Below, piece after piece: positions 34,646 to 43,864 of a stretch of DNA of 64,000 bases. This stretch comes from Enterococcus sp. 5H. GTDB lineage: Bacteria; Bacillota; Bacilli; Lactobacillales; Enterococcaceae. Under the pieces are notes generated by a model that did not search any database, was not told the origin of the DNA, and saw nothing but the letters and a program-made list of their open reading frames with translations. Position 1 is the first letter of the stretch, and the number at the start of each line of letters is the position of its first letter. A program made the translations under genes and the position numbers. The stretch spans positions 180,406 to 244,405 of the forward strand of contig NZ_AMDP01000022.1 in NCBI RefSeq assembly GCF_028128615.1, written 5' to 3'.

Positions 34646-34659
34646 TTATAAGGAATAGT

Positions 34660-35622
34660 TTAATATCCTTGTTCTAAAGATATTTCATTTTTAGCTAAAG
34701 TACCATCTACTAAAAACTTTCTAAGATTTTGGATAAATATAGTTAGTAATTTTCCTTTGAATTCCGGTGTTAAACCAGAAATATGCGGTGTAATTAAAAC
34801 ATTGTCTAGATTCCATAATGGGCTATTTTCAGATAAAGGTTCGTCTTCAAATACATCTAAAGCTGCGAAACTTAGCTGTTTATTTTCTAATGCTTGCACT
34901 AAATCTGCTGTGTTAACAGATGGTCCGCGACCAACATTGATAAAGACCGTTCCGGGTTTCATTGCGCTAAATAGTTGTTCATTGTATAAATGATATGTTT
35001 GGTCTGTTAACGGAAGAATATTTACAACGATATCCATCTCATTAATTATCCTGCTCATATTTTTGTGTGCATAACATTCTATAAAACCATCAGTAACATG
35101 TCCAGAAGTGTTCACGCCGTAGGTTTGGATATCTAGACCTTGGGCAAATTTTCCAAGTTGTTGTCCAATATGGCCAGTTCCAACAACTAACATTTTTTTT
35201 GTTGATAATTGTTGGTAGGAGATATTGTTTCGTGACCATTCTTTTTTGGATTGGTTTTTGATACTCGTTCGAATACCACGGAATTCAGTCAATAAAACAC
35301 CAAGAACATGTTCTGAAATGGAAATGCTATGGATACCGCTAGCGTTAGAGAGTAAGATACCTTTTTCTGAGAAACGGTTTAGATCATATGTGTCAACTCC
35401 AGCTGAAATAGATTGCACCCATTTTAAACGACTTGTTGGTGAATTTAGCAAACGTTGACCTAATTCGTTGTTCCAGCCCAACATGATTTCGATATCATTT
35501 TCGTCTATAGTCATACTGGTTCTTGCTGCATCAAAAACAATGTATTCAGAAGCTGTTTGTTTGATCGTTGCAACTTGATCCTCTTTCATTTCTTCATAAA
35601 GATAGATAATTGGTTTTGCCAT
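34660..35622 (-). CDS. D-2-hydroxyacid dehydrogenase family protein
   Basis: 320 residues, NAD(P)H-dependent 2-hydroxyacid dehydrogenase. The dinucleotide motif VGTGHIGQQLG is at about 146-156. The substrate Arg is in INVGRGPSV (about 228-236), the Glu in FEDEPLSE and the catalytic His in ITPHISGLTPE (about 280-290). The N-terminal catalytic-domain strand VQSISAGVD is at about 69-77. Substrate specificity (lactate, glyoxylate, phosphoglycerate-like acids) cannot be fixed from sequence. GGGGG precedes ATG. It is a single gene between two terminators. Confidence 0.9.
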   Translation of the reverse strand: MAKPIIYLYEEMKEDQVATIKQTASEYIVFDAARTSMTIDENDIEIMLGWNNELGQRLLNSPTSRLKWVQSISAGVDTYDLNRFSEKGILLSNASGIHSISISEHVLGVLLTEFRGIRTSIKNQSKKEWSRNNISYQQLSTKKMLVVGTGHIGQQLGKFAQGLDIQTYGVNTSGHVTDGFIECYAHKNMSRIINEMDIVVNILPLTDQTYHLYNEQLFSAMKPGTVFINVGRGPSVNTADLVQALENKQLSFAALDVFEDEPLSENSPLWNLDNVLITPHISGLTPEFKGKLLTIFIQNLRKFLVDGTLAKNEISLEQGY

Positions 35623-35670
35623 GTTGAATTCCCCCTATTTATTAATTGTAACAAAAAAAGCCAATTAACT

Positions 35671-35702
35671 AAAAAAGATTGAACCGTTGTATGGTTCAAC
35701 CT
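35671..35702 (-). terminator. ispG terminator (minus strand)
   Basis: ttgaacc/ggttcaa stem, 7-nt loop; six A's on the plus strand form the T-run for minus-strand transcription. Confidence 0.85.
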
Positions 35703-35715
35703 TTAAAATATCTGA

Positions 35716-36807
35716 TTAAATTTGTTCACCGCCAGCATATGCAGCAGCAAGGATATCGACTTCTTTTTTTAATTCTTCAACCATAATTTCTTCTGGAACA
35801 GTTCGAATGATTTTCCCTTTTTTAAACAGCATACCTTTACCATTGCCGCCAGCAATTCCAATATCGGCTTCTCTAGCTTCACCAGGTCCATTGACTGCGC
35901 ACCCTAAAACAGCAACTTTGATCGGCGCTTTAATTTTTTCAATATATTCTTCGATTTCATTTGCGATTGGAATCAGATCAATTTCAATTCGTCCGCAAGT
36001 AGGGCAAGAAATCAATGTTGCTGCATTACTGGCTAAACCAAATGCTTTTAAGACCTCTTTTGCAACTTTGATTTCTTCTACAGGATCAGCAGACAACGAT
36101 ACACGACAAGTATTCCCGATACCGCGGGAAAGCAATGCGCCAAGTCCGGCAGCTGATTTCAGTCCGCCAGAAAATTTTGTTCCAGCTTCTGTGATACCTA
36201 GATGTAGAGGGTAATCAAATGTTTGAGCGGCTAAAGTATAAGCCTCAATTGCCAAATTTACATCACTAGCTTTTAGCGAAACAATGATGTCATAAAAGTC
36301 CAAGTCTTCAAGAATTTTTATATGTTCAACTGCACTGGCAACCATTGCTTCAGCCGTTGGATAGCCATATTGCTGCAAAAATTTCTTTTCTAATGAACCA
36401 GCATTTACCCCAATTCGAATGGGGATGTCTTTGGATTTGCAGGCTGTTACAACTTTTTCTACACGATCCTTACGACCGATATTTCCAGGATTAATCCGAA
36501 TTTTATCAACGCCTTGTTCGATCGCTTTTAGCGCTAAACGGTAATCAAAATGAATATCAGCAACTAACGGAATTGAAATTTGCTTTTTAATAGCACCTAG
36601 AGCGTCTGCCGCTGCATCATCTGGAACAGCAACACGAACGATTTGACAGCCAGCTTCTTCTAAACGTTTAATTTGTTCAACTGTTGCTTCAACATCATGT
36701 GTTTTGGTAGTACACATACTTTGAATAATTAATTCATCATTTCCACCAATAGTTAAATCGCCAATTTTCACTGGACGCGTATTTTTACGATGGGTTAATT
36801 CTCCCAT
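35716..36807 (-). CDS. ispG: (E)-4-hydroxy-3-methylbut-2-enyl-diphosphate synthase
   Basis: 363 residues. IspG (GcpE) converts MEcPP to HMBPP in the MEP isoprenoid pathway with a [4Fe-4S] cluster. The cluster ligands are Cys268 and Cys271 in SCPTCGR and Cys303 in [10 protein letters not shown], with the conserved Glu310. The N-terminal TIM-barrel starts with [11 protein letters not shown]. Length and motifs match the single-domain bacterial type. Most lactic acid bacteria, including the model enterococci, are described as using the mevalonate pathway, so a complete ispG is unexpected; no other MEP gene lies in this window. AGGAGAG precedes the ATG. Confidence 0.95.
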   Translation of the reverse strand: MGELTHRKNTRPVKIGDLTIGGNDELIIQSMCTTKTHDVEATVEQIKRLEEAGCQIVRVAVPDDAAADALGAIKKQISIPLVADIHFDYRLALKAIEQGVDKIRINPGNIGRKDRVEKVVTACKSKDIPIRIGVNAGSLEKKFLQQYGYPTAEAMVASAVEHIKILEDLDFYDIIVSLKASDVNLAIEAYTLAAQTFDYPLHLGITEAGTKFSGGLKSAAGLGALLSRGIGNTCRVSLSADPVEEIKVAKEVLKAFGLASNAATLISCPTCGRIEIDLIPIANEIEEYIEKIKAPIKVAVLGCAVNGPGEAREADIGIAGGNGKGMLFKKGKIIRTVPEEIMVEELKKEVDILAAAYAGGEQI

Positions 36808-36960
36808 AATGAGCTCTCTCCTTATAGTTGTATGATTGATTAACTTAATTTTTTTAGCAAGTATAATTCATGCTTATCTTAACACAGAATATTAAAACTG
36901 AGAATGTAAGAAAAGGTTAAAGCTATTCCGTAACTCTTATATTTGATTAGCTTGTGATAC

Positions 36961-37773
36961 TTAGTTTAAAGGCAGTTCTCGTTTCTTTTCTTTTCGAACA
37001 GCAAAGAAAAAGATCACTAGTGATAGAAAAATAATTAAAAAGCTATCATCAAAAGAATGATTAATAAAATGTAGGATTCCACTTAAAATAACAGGTAGCG
37101 TTGTACAGTAGGTTACAATTTTTAAACAATCGAAAATTCGCAAATCATATAAACGAATTTTACTGTAAAGATTGGCCCCAATAGTAATAAGAAAAATATT
37201 TATGATCAAATTAATGAAAATCGGGTACAGAGTAAAAGCAAAAATGATTAATTTTATCCAAAATGGTACGCTGGCTTCATTCAAGCCTTGTTTTAAATCT
37301 TGACTGTTTAGACCATCTAAGGAACCTTTAGAATAAGGAATTTCAAATTGACTAGTACCAAATAAAGAATCTGCTGTACTAGAATTAGGGAGGGCCACGA
37401 CAAATTCATTTTGTAAAAAACCTACAGCAACAGCATTTCCTACAGAATCTGCAGTAATATCATTAGAAGAGCGTTTTCCTTCCGGATCAAAAGTAAAAAT
37501 AATTGAATTTGTTTGATAAATAAAGCCTTCAGTATTTTCAGCTACTTGAAATTGCCCATCAGCGATTTTGAAATCAGGTAGTTTTTCAGCGATCATTTGT
37601 CCATCATGTTTTACGTCTTGCATGACTGAAAAAATTTGCTTTGTAATGGGTAAGGCTAAAATAATGCTTAAAAAAATTACATAAAAAATTACTTTCCAAA
37701 AAGGCATTTTTTTTGCTGTATGTAATTCAGAAAAATTAAAAAGTGAGTATTTGAATAGTGTAAAAGTCTTCAT
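36961..37773 (-). CDS. DUF1189 family membrane protein
   Basis: 270 residues. A membrane helix at about 26-46, an extracytoplasmic domain (about 50-170) and three further helices (about 175-205, 215-235 and 240-260) form the DUF1189 architecture found widely in Firmicutes (for example near maltodextrin genes in Bacillus). Function unknown. Basic C-terminus. GGAGAG precedes the ATG. It has no operon partner here. Confidence 0.82.
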   Translation of the reverse strand: MKTFTLFKYSLFNFSELHTAKKMPFWKVIFYVIFLSIILALPITKQIFSVMQDVKHDGQMIAEKLPDFKIADGQFQVAENTEGFIYQTNSIIFTFDPEGKRSSNDITADSVGNAVAVGFLQNEFVVALPNSSTADSLFGTSQFEIPYSKGSLDGLNSQDLKQGLNEASVPFWIKLIIFAFTLYPIFINLIINIFLITIGANLYSKIRLYDLRIFDCLKIVTYCTTLPVILSGILHFINHSFDDSFLIIFLSLVIFFFAVRKEKKRELPLN

Positions 37774-37868
37774 AGCTTCTCTCCTGACTTGAAAGTAAGT
37801 ACACTCGTAATTTTAAATGAGTTACTATGGAAACACAAGTTTAGTGAAAAAGATCTTAAGCAAGTACT

Positions 37869-37897
37869 TTGAATATTGCTGCTTATTCTGGTATGCT
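37869..37897 (+). promoter_or_regulatory. sodA promoter
   Basis: TTGAAT (37869-37874), a 17-bp spacer and TATGCT (37892-37897), about 45 bases upstream of the ATG. Confidence 0.75.
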
Positions 37898-37939
37898 ATG
37901 GTTGTATGAAATTATATACTTAATTGGAGGGAATTTTTT

Positions 37940-38548
37940 ATGACTTACACTTTACCAGATTTACCATATGCATATAATGCATTAGAACCTTATATTGACG
38001 TGGAAACAATGCACTTACACCATGACAAACACCACAACACTTATGTGACGAACTTAAATGCAGCAATTGAGAAACACCCTGAACTAGGTGAAAAATCAGT
38101 TGAAGATTTAATTGCTGATATGGATAGTATTCCTGAAGATATCCGTACTGCTGTACGCAATAATGGTGGCGGACATGCTAACCATTCATTCTTCTGGCAA
38201 ATTATGGCTCCTAATGCTGGCGGCGCACCAACTGGTGATATCAAAGATGCAATTGATGCAGCATTCGGCAGCTTTGACAAATTGAAAGAAGAATTCAAAA
38301 CAGCTGCTACTGGACGTTTTGGTTCTGGTTGGGCATGGTTAGTTTTGAATAATGGCAAATTAGAAATCACTTCAACAGCTAACCAAGATTCTCCTTTAAT
38401 GGAAGGCAAAACACCAGTTTTAGGCCTAGACGTTTGGGAACACGCTTATTACTTGAAATACAAAAATGTTCGTCCAGATTACATTGAAGCATTTTGGAAT
38501 TTGGTAAACTGGGATGAAGTGAACAAACGCTTCTCTGCAGCTAAATAA
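37940..38548 (+). CDS. sodA: Superoxide dismutase, Mn/Fe type
   Basis: 202 residues. The metal ligands are His27 (HLHHDKHH), the His in HSFFW (about 82), and Asp and His in DVWEHAYY (about 164-168). The protein disproportionates superoxide in the cytoplasm. Gram-positive cocci of this group normally carry a Mn enzyme; the metal cannot be settled from sequence. The gene stands alone, with a good promoter, GGAGGG and a strong terminator. Confidence 0.96.
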   Translation: MTYTLPDLPYAYNALEPYIDVETMHLHHDKHHNTYVTNLNAAIEKHPELGEKSVEDLIADMDSIPEDIRTAVRNNGGGHANHSFFWQIMAPNAGGAPTGDIKDAIDAAFGSFDKLKEEFKTAATGRFGSGWAWLVLNNGKLEITSTANQDSPLMEGKTPVLGLDVWEHAYYLKYKNVRPDYIEAFWNLVNWDEVNKRFSAAK

Positions 38549-38581
38549 TCAAACAAAATTAGAATTTTTCTAAACTTTTTT

Positions 38582-38617
38582 GAGGAAAACAGTAAAATAC
38601 ACTGTTTTCCTCTTTTT
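38582..38617 (+). terminator. sodA terminator
   Basis: A perfect 12-bp stem gaggaaaacagt/actgttttcctc with a 7-nt loop and five T's. Confidence 0.93.
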
Positions 38618-38674
38618 GTTTGTGGCATACTAATAGTTAGGGAGAAAATTTTTTTAAGTAAAGGAGTTTTTACA

Positions 38675-39649
38675 ATGAATATCTCAATGCAAAAAGTTCA
38701 TGGATCAGAAAATGATTTCTTTTTAATAGATGAAACACAGTTGGAGCGGCCCTTTACTAGTAAAGAAATAGATGATTTACGTATTCATTTATGTAATAGA
38801 GAGCATGGACTACTTAAAGGAGCAGACGGTCTTTTACTTGTGGAAGATGTAGCAAAAGGTGATTCTGTAGCAAAAATGCGTGTAATTAATAGTGATGGTA
38901 GTGAAGCGAGCATGTGCGGTAATGGACTACGCACTGTTGCACGATACCTGTCTGAAAAGTACACAAAAGATTTTTTCACTGTGGAAACTATGTTTGCTGA
39001 CTTAAAAGTGCGTCGATCAGCAGAATTTGCAAATAATGTAGCATCTTATCAGGTTGAAATTTCACCAGTTCGGTTTGAAGCAGAAGCAATTCCTATGAAT
39101 ACTTCAAGCAAAACAATCATTAACGAGACAATTCCAGAATTGTCTGAAACTTTAAAATTTTCAGCTGTAGCAGTGCCCAATCCTCATTTGATTACTTTTG
39201 TCGATCATGAAACATTAATGAGTGATGAATTTGAGCGTATTGCAACATACGTAAATGGAGTTAATCCGATTTTTCCTGATGGAATCAATGTAAGTTTTGT
39301 AGAAATTTTAGGGGAAAATCAATTGTTTGTCCGGACATTTGAACGTGGTGTTGGTTTTACGAGTGCTTGTGGGACAGCGATGTGTGCGAGCAGTTTAATG
39401 TATGTGTTATTGAATGATGGCAATTTTGGTGAAACAATCACAGTTAAAAATACAGGTGGTATGGTAAAAACGGTTGTTCATGAAGAAGATGCAGATGGTT
39501 ATTGGATGGAATTGATTGGCAATGCTACGATTACCCATTATTTACAAGGTGAATTAGCTGATTTTTCTACAGGTAATTTTGATGCGATAACAATCAACCA
39601 GACTAATGAACAAAATGCGTACATAGCTTTTTTAGAAACAATCCGGTAA
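38675..39649 (+). CDS. dapF: Diaminopimelate epimerase
   Basis: 324 residues. The enzyme interconverts LL- and meso-diaminopimelate in lysine biosynthesis. The two catalytic cysteines are in SMCGNGLRT (about residue 90) and TSACGTAMCAS (about 230), each the start of a half of the twofold dapF barrel. The N-terminal motif is HGSENDFFL (HGxxNDF). It is longer than the typical 275 residues, mainly in loops of the first domain. AAAGGAG precedes ATG. A single gene; the rest of the dap pathway is not here. Confidence 0.92.
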   Translation: MNISMQKVHGSENDFFLIDETQLERPFTSKEIDDLRIHLCNREHGLLKGADGLLLVEDVAKGDSVAKMRVINSDGSEASMCGNGLRTVARYLSEKYTKDFFTVETMFADLKVRRSAEFANNVASYQVEISPVRFEAEAIPMNTSSKTIINETIPELSETLKFSAVAVPNPHLITFVDHETLMSDEFERIATYVNGVNPIFPDGINVSFVEILGENQLFVRTFERGVGFTSACGTAMCASSLMYVLLNDGNFGETITVKNTGGMVKTVVHEEDADGYWMELIGNATITHYLQGELADFSTGNFDAITINQTNEQNAYIAFLETIR

Positions 39650-39700
39650 GTCAAAGGTGAAAAAAATAAATAAAAAGGAATGATTTAAAGGGGTGTAAAA

Positions 39701-40531
39701 GTGATAAAAGGTTGTTGGAGTAATAGTAGTAATGTCAAAAAGGTTATTTATTTAGCCGTAATTGTTGGTTCGGTAGGCATTTGTTTTGTTGGTATAGATT
39801 CTAGTGCAAACCAAAGGCAGCAGCGAAAAATTGAATATGCTAAAGCAACAATAGAAAATGAAGCTGTAAAAATTAAACGATTAGATACGAAAATTATTCA
39901 TTTCTACCAGGATGGGCAAGAGGAATTTTTGATTGATCCCATAGATATGTCTTCAGTGGAAGCTGTTGAAAAAGATATAGCGTCCTTAAAAACGACAGCT
40001 TCAGATTTTGGTTTAAAAGATGAGGATTTTTCGATAGATAATTCTGAAGTTAGTAAAGAAAAAAAAGCCTTGGTAGACAAAATCAGTGATATTAAAAATA
40101 AGCAAGCTATTCAAGGGGAAATATCAGCCTTACTTGTCCAATCGCCTACAAAGTGGACGAAGGAAAATTTAGATATTGTCATTAGTGAAGATACAACTTT
40201 AGAAAAAATCACGTCGATAAGTGGTAAAATTACTAAATCTGAAAAATCTTGGAATGTATCAATGATGGCTTTATTAAAAGAAATAGAAATGCAAGTCACG
40301 CAATATAATGCTTTGAAACAATCTATTGATGCAATGATTGTTGGTGAAGAATTAACAACTGAAGCGAATCTTGAAAACTTTATCTCAAGCTATAACCAAC
40401 TTGAACTTATTAAAAATGAAACATTGAGAAATAGATTAAATAGCAAGTTGGAAACGATCGATCAGCTTTTGAATGAACAAGCTATGAATCATGAAGAAAT
40501 ACCTTCAGAAGAAGTATTGCCTGCGGAGTAA
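39701..40531 (+). CDS. Hypothetical membrane-anchored extracellular helical protein
   Basis: 276 residues, no recognised family. One N-terminal membrane helix (about 14-30, followed by a basic segment QRQQRK) suggests a membrane anchor with the bulk outside. The remainder is Lys/Glu/Ser-rich, mostly alpha-helical, with coiled-coil character (about 35-110 and 140-255) and a Pro/Glu-rich end. GTG start behind GGGGTG. The gene lies directly upstream of the polysaccharide locus, separated by 143 bases, so it may have a role in the envelope or be carried with the locus. No function is proposed. Confidence 0.7.
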   Translation: MIKGCWSNSSNVKKVIYLAVIVGSVGICFVGIDSSANQRQQRKIEYAKATIENEAVKIKRLDTKIIHFYQDGQEEFLIDPIDMSSVEAVEKDIASLKTTASDFGLKDEDFSIDNSEVSKEKKALVDKISDIKNKQAIQGEISALLVQSPTKWTKENLDIVISEDTTLEKITSISGKITKSEKSWNVSMMALLKEIEMQVTQYNALKQSIDAMIVGEELTTEANLENFISSYNQLELIKNETLRNRLNSKLETIDQLLNEQAMNHEEIPSEEVLPAE

Positions 40532-40563
40532 CTACTGCAAGTTATCGTAAATTAAGTCACCAT

Positions 40564-40593
40564 TTGACTAATAACAAGTAAGTAGTTTACTGT
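40564..40593 (+). promoter_or_regulatory. Candidate promoter of the polysaccharide operon
   Basis: TTGACT (40564-40569), an 18-bp spacer and TACTGT (40588-40593), in the 143-base gap before cpsC. Leader of about 75 bases. Confidence 0.45.
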
Positions 40594-40674
40594 AAAGGGA
40601 TTTTTCTAAAAGGAAAGTAACACATGTTTATTTGCAATTTAAGAGTTATTTATATGTAATTAATGGAGGAAAAA

Positions 40675-41502
40675 ATGGAAGAGACTATCAGTTTACAAGA
40701 GTTAATCGGAGTATTAAAAAAACGGATTGGTTTAATTATTGTCTGCATGTTTTTAGGATTAGGAGTTGCTGGTATAGTAACATTTTTTGTCATTACCCCT
40801 AAATTCAGTTCACAGGCACAATTAATTGTTCGTTTACCTCAAAATGAAACAACAAACGTTAACGATATCAATGGTAATCTACAGATGATTAATACGTATA
40901 AGGATTTAATCAAAAGTGACACTGTAATGAATGAAGTACAACAAAGATTGAAAACAGAGTATGACAGTGATGTGTCAGTAGAAGCTCTAAGTGCAAGTGT
41001 TTCTGTTAATCAGTCGCCAAATTCTCAAATGTTTTCCATCATATCTAAGATGACAGATCCAATTGTGGCTCAAAATATTGCCAATCAAACTGCTTTGGTC
41101 TTTCAAGAACAGGCAAAAGATATGGTTAATGTAGACAAGATTACGATTATATCTTCTGCAACAGCTAATGTAACGCCAGTATCACCTAATGATAAAATAA
41201 ACTTAGTGATTGGTATAGCGCTAGGAATAGTATTAGGAATAGGAGCGGCCTTTATCTTAGAGCTGTTTGATAAAACAATTAAAGATGATAGTTTCGTAGA
41301 AGATGAACTTGGATTTACTGTATTAGGTATAGTCCCTAATATGACATTAAAAGAGTTAAATGCCAAAGTTATTCGTACACCTTCTACAAAAGTAGTTGAG
41401 CCATTAGACAAAACGCCGGACTTGTCTTCTAGAGTTACAACAAAGGAAAAAGCTAAGACAGATACTTCTGCTCCTATCCGTAGAAGTCGTCCGCGAGTTT
41501 AA
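40675..41502 (+). CDS. cpsC: Polysaccharide co-polymerase / tyrosine-kinase modulator (CpsC/Wzd)
   Basis: 275 residues. A Wzz-type chain-length regulator: helix 1 (about 20-43), an extracellular coiled/alpha-beta domain (about 45-170), a second helix (about 172-195), and a cytoplasmic C-terminal tail rich in basic and Thr residues. It activates the CpsD kinase and controls polymer length. Start at the ATG at 40675, five bases after GGAGG; an ATG at 40663 lies before the ribosome site. The Wzz Pro-rich motif SPNDKINL precedes helix 2. Eleven bases separate it from cpsD. Confidence 0.92.
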   Translation: MEETISLQELIGVLKKRIGLIIVCMFLGLGVAGIVTFFVITPKFSSQAQLIVRLPQNETTNVNDINGNLQMINTYKDLIKSDTVMNEVQQRLKTEYDSDVSVEALSASVSVNQSPNSQMFSIISKMTDPIVAQNIANQTALVFQEQAKDMVNVDKITIISSATANVTPVSPNDKINLVIGIALGIVLGIGAAFILELFDKTIKDDSFVEDELGFTVLGIVPNMTLKELNAKVIRTPSTKVVEPLDKTPDLSSRVTTKEKAKTDTSAPIRRSRPRV

Positions 41503-41513
41503 AGGAGTATAAA

Positions 41514-42215
41514 ATGAGTGAAAAAATAAGAAATCAAAAAAAACAAAAAACAAAAGCAGTCAGCTTAATTACTTTGGCTGATAAATCTTCACCAATTTCA
41601 GAACAGTACCGTACGATTCGGACGAATATTCAGTATGCAATGGTTGATCGAGATCTAAAAACACTGGTAATTACCTCATCTGGACCAAGTGAAGGGAAAT
41701 CAACTACTTCTGCAAATCTAGCTATTGTTTTTGCTAATTCAGGTAAACGTGTCTTGTTGGTGGACGCGGATATGCGTAAACCGACTGTTGCGAAAACTTT
41801 CTCAATCGACAATGTCCGTGGTTTAAGTACTTTGTTGGGCAGCAGAGAAACAGTTTTACATCAAGTAGTGCAACCGTCTGGTGTAGATAATTTATTCTTG
41901 ATGACTAGTGGACCAAAGCCGCCTAATCCATCTGAGTTATTGGATTCTAGAAGAATGGAAGAACTCTTGGTGGAGTTGAAACATCAATATGATTTAGTGG
42001 TATTTGATATGCCTCCGGTCGTTGCTGTTACGGATGCACAAATTGTCTCATCAAAATCAGATGGAACAATCCTGGTAGTTCGGGAAAATGTTTCCAAAAG
42101 AGATTCGTTAATGAAGGCAAAAAATTTACTTGAGCTGGTAGATGCTAATATTTTAGGTGTTGTTTACAATGGTTCCAAAAATATTACAGATCAAGGCTAC
42201 TATTATGGATCATAA
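41514..42215 (+). CDS. cpsD: Tyrosine-protein kinase CpsD/Wze (BY-kinase)
   Basis: 233 residues of the bacterial tyrosine kinase family. Walker A SSGPSEGKSTT is at about 52-62, Walker A' LLVDADMRKP at about 81-90, Walker B LVVFDMPP at about 162-169. The C-terminal Tyr cluster is short, ending GYYYGS. It phosphorylates its own tyrosines and thereby controls polysaccharide export together with CpsC. AAGGAG precedes ATG, and its end overlaps cpsB by 11 bases. Confidence 0.93.
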   Translation: MSEKIRNQKKQKTKAVSLITLADKSSPISEQYRTIRTNIQYAMVDRDLKTLVITSSGPSEGKSTTSANLAIVFANSGKRVLLVDADMRKPTVAKTFSIDNVRGLSTLLGSRETVLHQVVQPSGVDNLFLMTSGPKPPNPSELLDSRRMEELLVELKHQYDLVVFDMPPVVAVTDAQIVSSKSDGTILVVRENVSKRDSLMKAKNLLELVDANILGVVYNGSKNITDQGYYYGS

Positions 42216-43002
42216 AGCTGAAAAAGACAAAACAATCGTAGACTTGCACTGTCATATTTTACCAGGAATTGATGATGGGGCCAAAACAATTGATCATTCA
42301 ATTGACATGGCTAAGATGGCCGTCAAGCAAGGAATTACCCATATTCTTTGCACCCCGCATCATAATAATGGTAAGTACGATAACTCAGCAGAAAAAGTAA
42401 TTTCTTGTGTTGCAGCATTACAGGGGGAATTGGATCAAAGAAATATTCCGCTCACACTTTTTGAAGGACAAGAAGTACGAATCGGTGGAAATCTTTTAGA
42501 GCAGATTCAATCAAATGATATATTATTTGTAGATTTAGCTAACCGTTATATTTTAATAGAGTTTCCTACAAATGAAATCCCTGCGTATGCACAACCACTG
42601 TTTCAAAAATTTATTGAACAAGGACATGTTCCTATTATTGTTCATCCGGAAAGAAACAGCAAGTTTATCGAAGATCCGAATAAGCTGCTGCCGTTTTTAG
42701 AAATGGGTGTGTTGACACAATTAACTGCTCCTAGTTATGTTGGTGTCTTTGGGAAAAAAATTGAACAAACAGCTAAAAAAATGGTTGAGAATAATCTTGT
42801 TTATATGATGGCATCTGATGCTCATAATGTTGAAAAACGTGGTTTTTTTATGAAAAAAGCTTACGATGCTATTGCGCATGATGTTGGAGAAGAATCGGTT
42901 AATGCAATGCAGCAAATGGCTAAAGATATTTTGAATGGTGATGATGTAAACCGCCCTAATTTTAGTCCAATTAAAGCGCGGAAATTTAATTTATTTTTTT
43001 AA
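42205..43002 (+). CDS. cpsB: Tyrosine-protein phosphatase CpsB/Wzh (PHP family)
   Basis: 265 residues. A manganese-dependent PHP phosphatase that dephosphorylates CpsD. The metal-binding motif DLHCHILPGIDDGAKT is at about 13-28, with further His in CTPHHNN and HPERN and the ASDAHN motif at about 210. Start at the ATG at 42205, overlapping the end of cpsD; the frame continues further upstream but would lie inside cpsD. Closes the kinase module cpsC-cpsD-cpsB. Confidence 0.92.
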   Translation: MDHKAEKDKTIVDLHCHILPGIDDGAKTIDHSIDMAKMAVKQGITHILCTPHHNNGKYDNSAEKVISCVAALQGELDQRNIPLTLFEGQEVRIGGNLLEQIQSNDILFVDLANRYILIEFPTNEIPAYAQPLFQKFIEQGHVPIIVHPERNSKFIEDPNKLLPFLEMGVLTQLTAPSYVGVFGKKIEQTAKKMVENNLVYMMASDAHNVEKRGFFMKKAYDAIAHDVGEESVNAMQQMAKDILNGDDVNRPNFSPIKARKFNLFF

Positions 43003-43127
43003 AGTAAAGATGTATTTGTTGGTGTATCTTTACTACATAGTACAGTTGTTGGTTATAACATAGTATTAAATTGTTGGTAAGTACTATTTATTGTTAAAAG
43101 GAGTGAAAAAAATTGGAGGGTAAGTTT

Positions 43128-43838
43128 ATGGATGTTGGTAGAAGTGTGCGGTCAAAAGATAAACTTGTTAAGTCAGAGAATGATGATTTGGAAACTGTAG
43201 TAAATTATGAGACTCAAAAAAAGTCAGTGTTTTTCCAAATAATCAAACGTGGAATCGATATTTTTTGTAGTCTATTTGGGCTGATTATTTTAAGTCCAGT
43301 CTTTTTAGTTGTAGCTTTTTTAATAAAGAAAGAAAATAAAAAAGGCTCCGTATTTTTTTCTCAGCAGCGAGTTGGAAAAAATGGGGGTCTCTTTACCATG
43401 TATAAATTTCGTTCAATGTGTCCGGATGCTGAAGATAAGCTTTCTGATTTGATTGAATTAAACGAAATTGAAGGTGCAATGTTTAAAATGAAAGATGATC
43501 CTCGAGTGACTAAAATCGGAAAACTAATCCGTCGGACAAGCATAGATGAGTTGCCTCAACTTTTAAATGTATTAAAAGGAGAAATGTCTTTAGTCGGTCC
43601 TAGACCTCCATTATTAAGAGAAGTCGCTGAGTATACAGAATACGATATGCAGCGGTTATTAGTTAAGCCAGGGTGTACTGGGTTGTGGCAAATAAGTGGG
43701 CGTAATAATATTGGATTTAAAGAGATGGTTGAATTAGATTTATATTATATAAAAAATCAATCTTTGACTCAGGACATAGTCATTTTATTAAAGACAGTTA
43801 CAGTGGTGTTGTGCTTAAATAACTCAAACGGTCACTAA
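43128..43838 (+). CDS. Initiating undecaprenyl-phosphate sugar phosphotransferase (WbaP/CpsE-type)
   Basis: 236 residues. A single membrane helix (about 42-62) and a cytoplasmic catalytic domain with the family signatures YKFRSMCPDAE, GKLIRRTSIDELPQLLNVLKGEMSLVGPRPP and PGCTGLWQISGRN. It transfers the first sugar-1-phosphate to the lipid carrier and starts each repeat unit. Choose ATG at 43128 (GGAGGG seven bases upstream); a TTG at 43113 is weaker. The sugar (glucose, galactose or GalNAc) cannot be told. Confidence 0.92.
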   Translation: MDVGRSVRSKDKLVKSENDDLETVVNYETQKKSVFFQIIKRGIDIFCSLFGLIILSPVFLVVAFLIKKENKKGSVFFSQQRVGKNGGLFTMYKFRSMCPDAEDKLSDLIELNEIEGAMFKMKDDPRVTKIGKLIRRTSIDELPQLLNVLKGEMSLVGPRPPLLREVAEYTEYDMQRLLVKPGCTGLWQISGRNNIGFKEMVELDLYYIKNQSLTQDIVILLKTVTVVLCLNNSNGH

Positions 43839-43864
43839 AAGATAGAAAAAAGGGAGCTAAAAAA

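Noticed and set aside
35807..36214. A 135-codon plus-strand frame over ispG
   Set aside because: Antisense shadow of ispG; the frame is a by-product of its codon pattern.
38041..38409. A 122-codon minus-strand frame over sodA
   Set aside because: Antisense shadow of a highly conserved gene, with no start signals.
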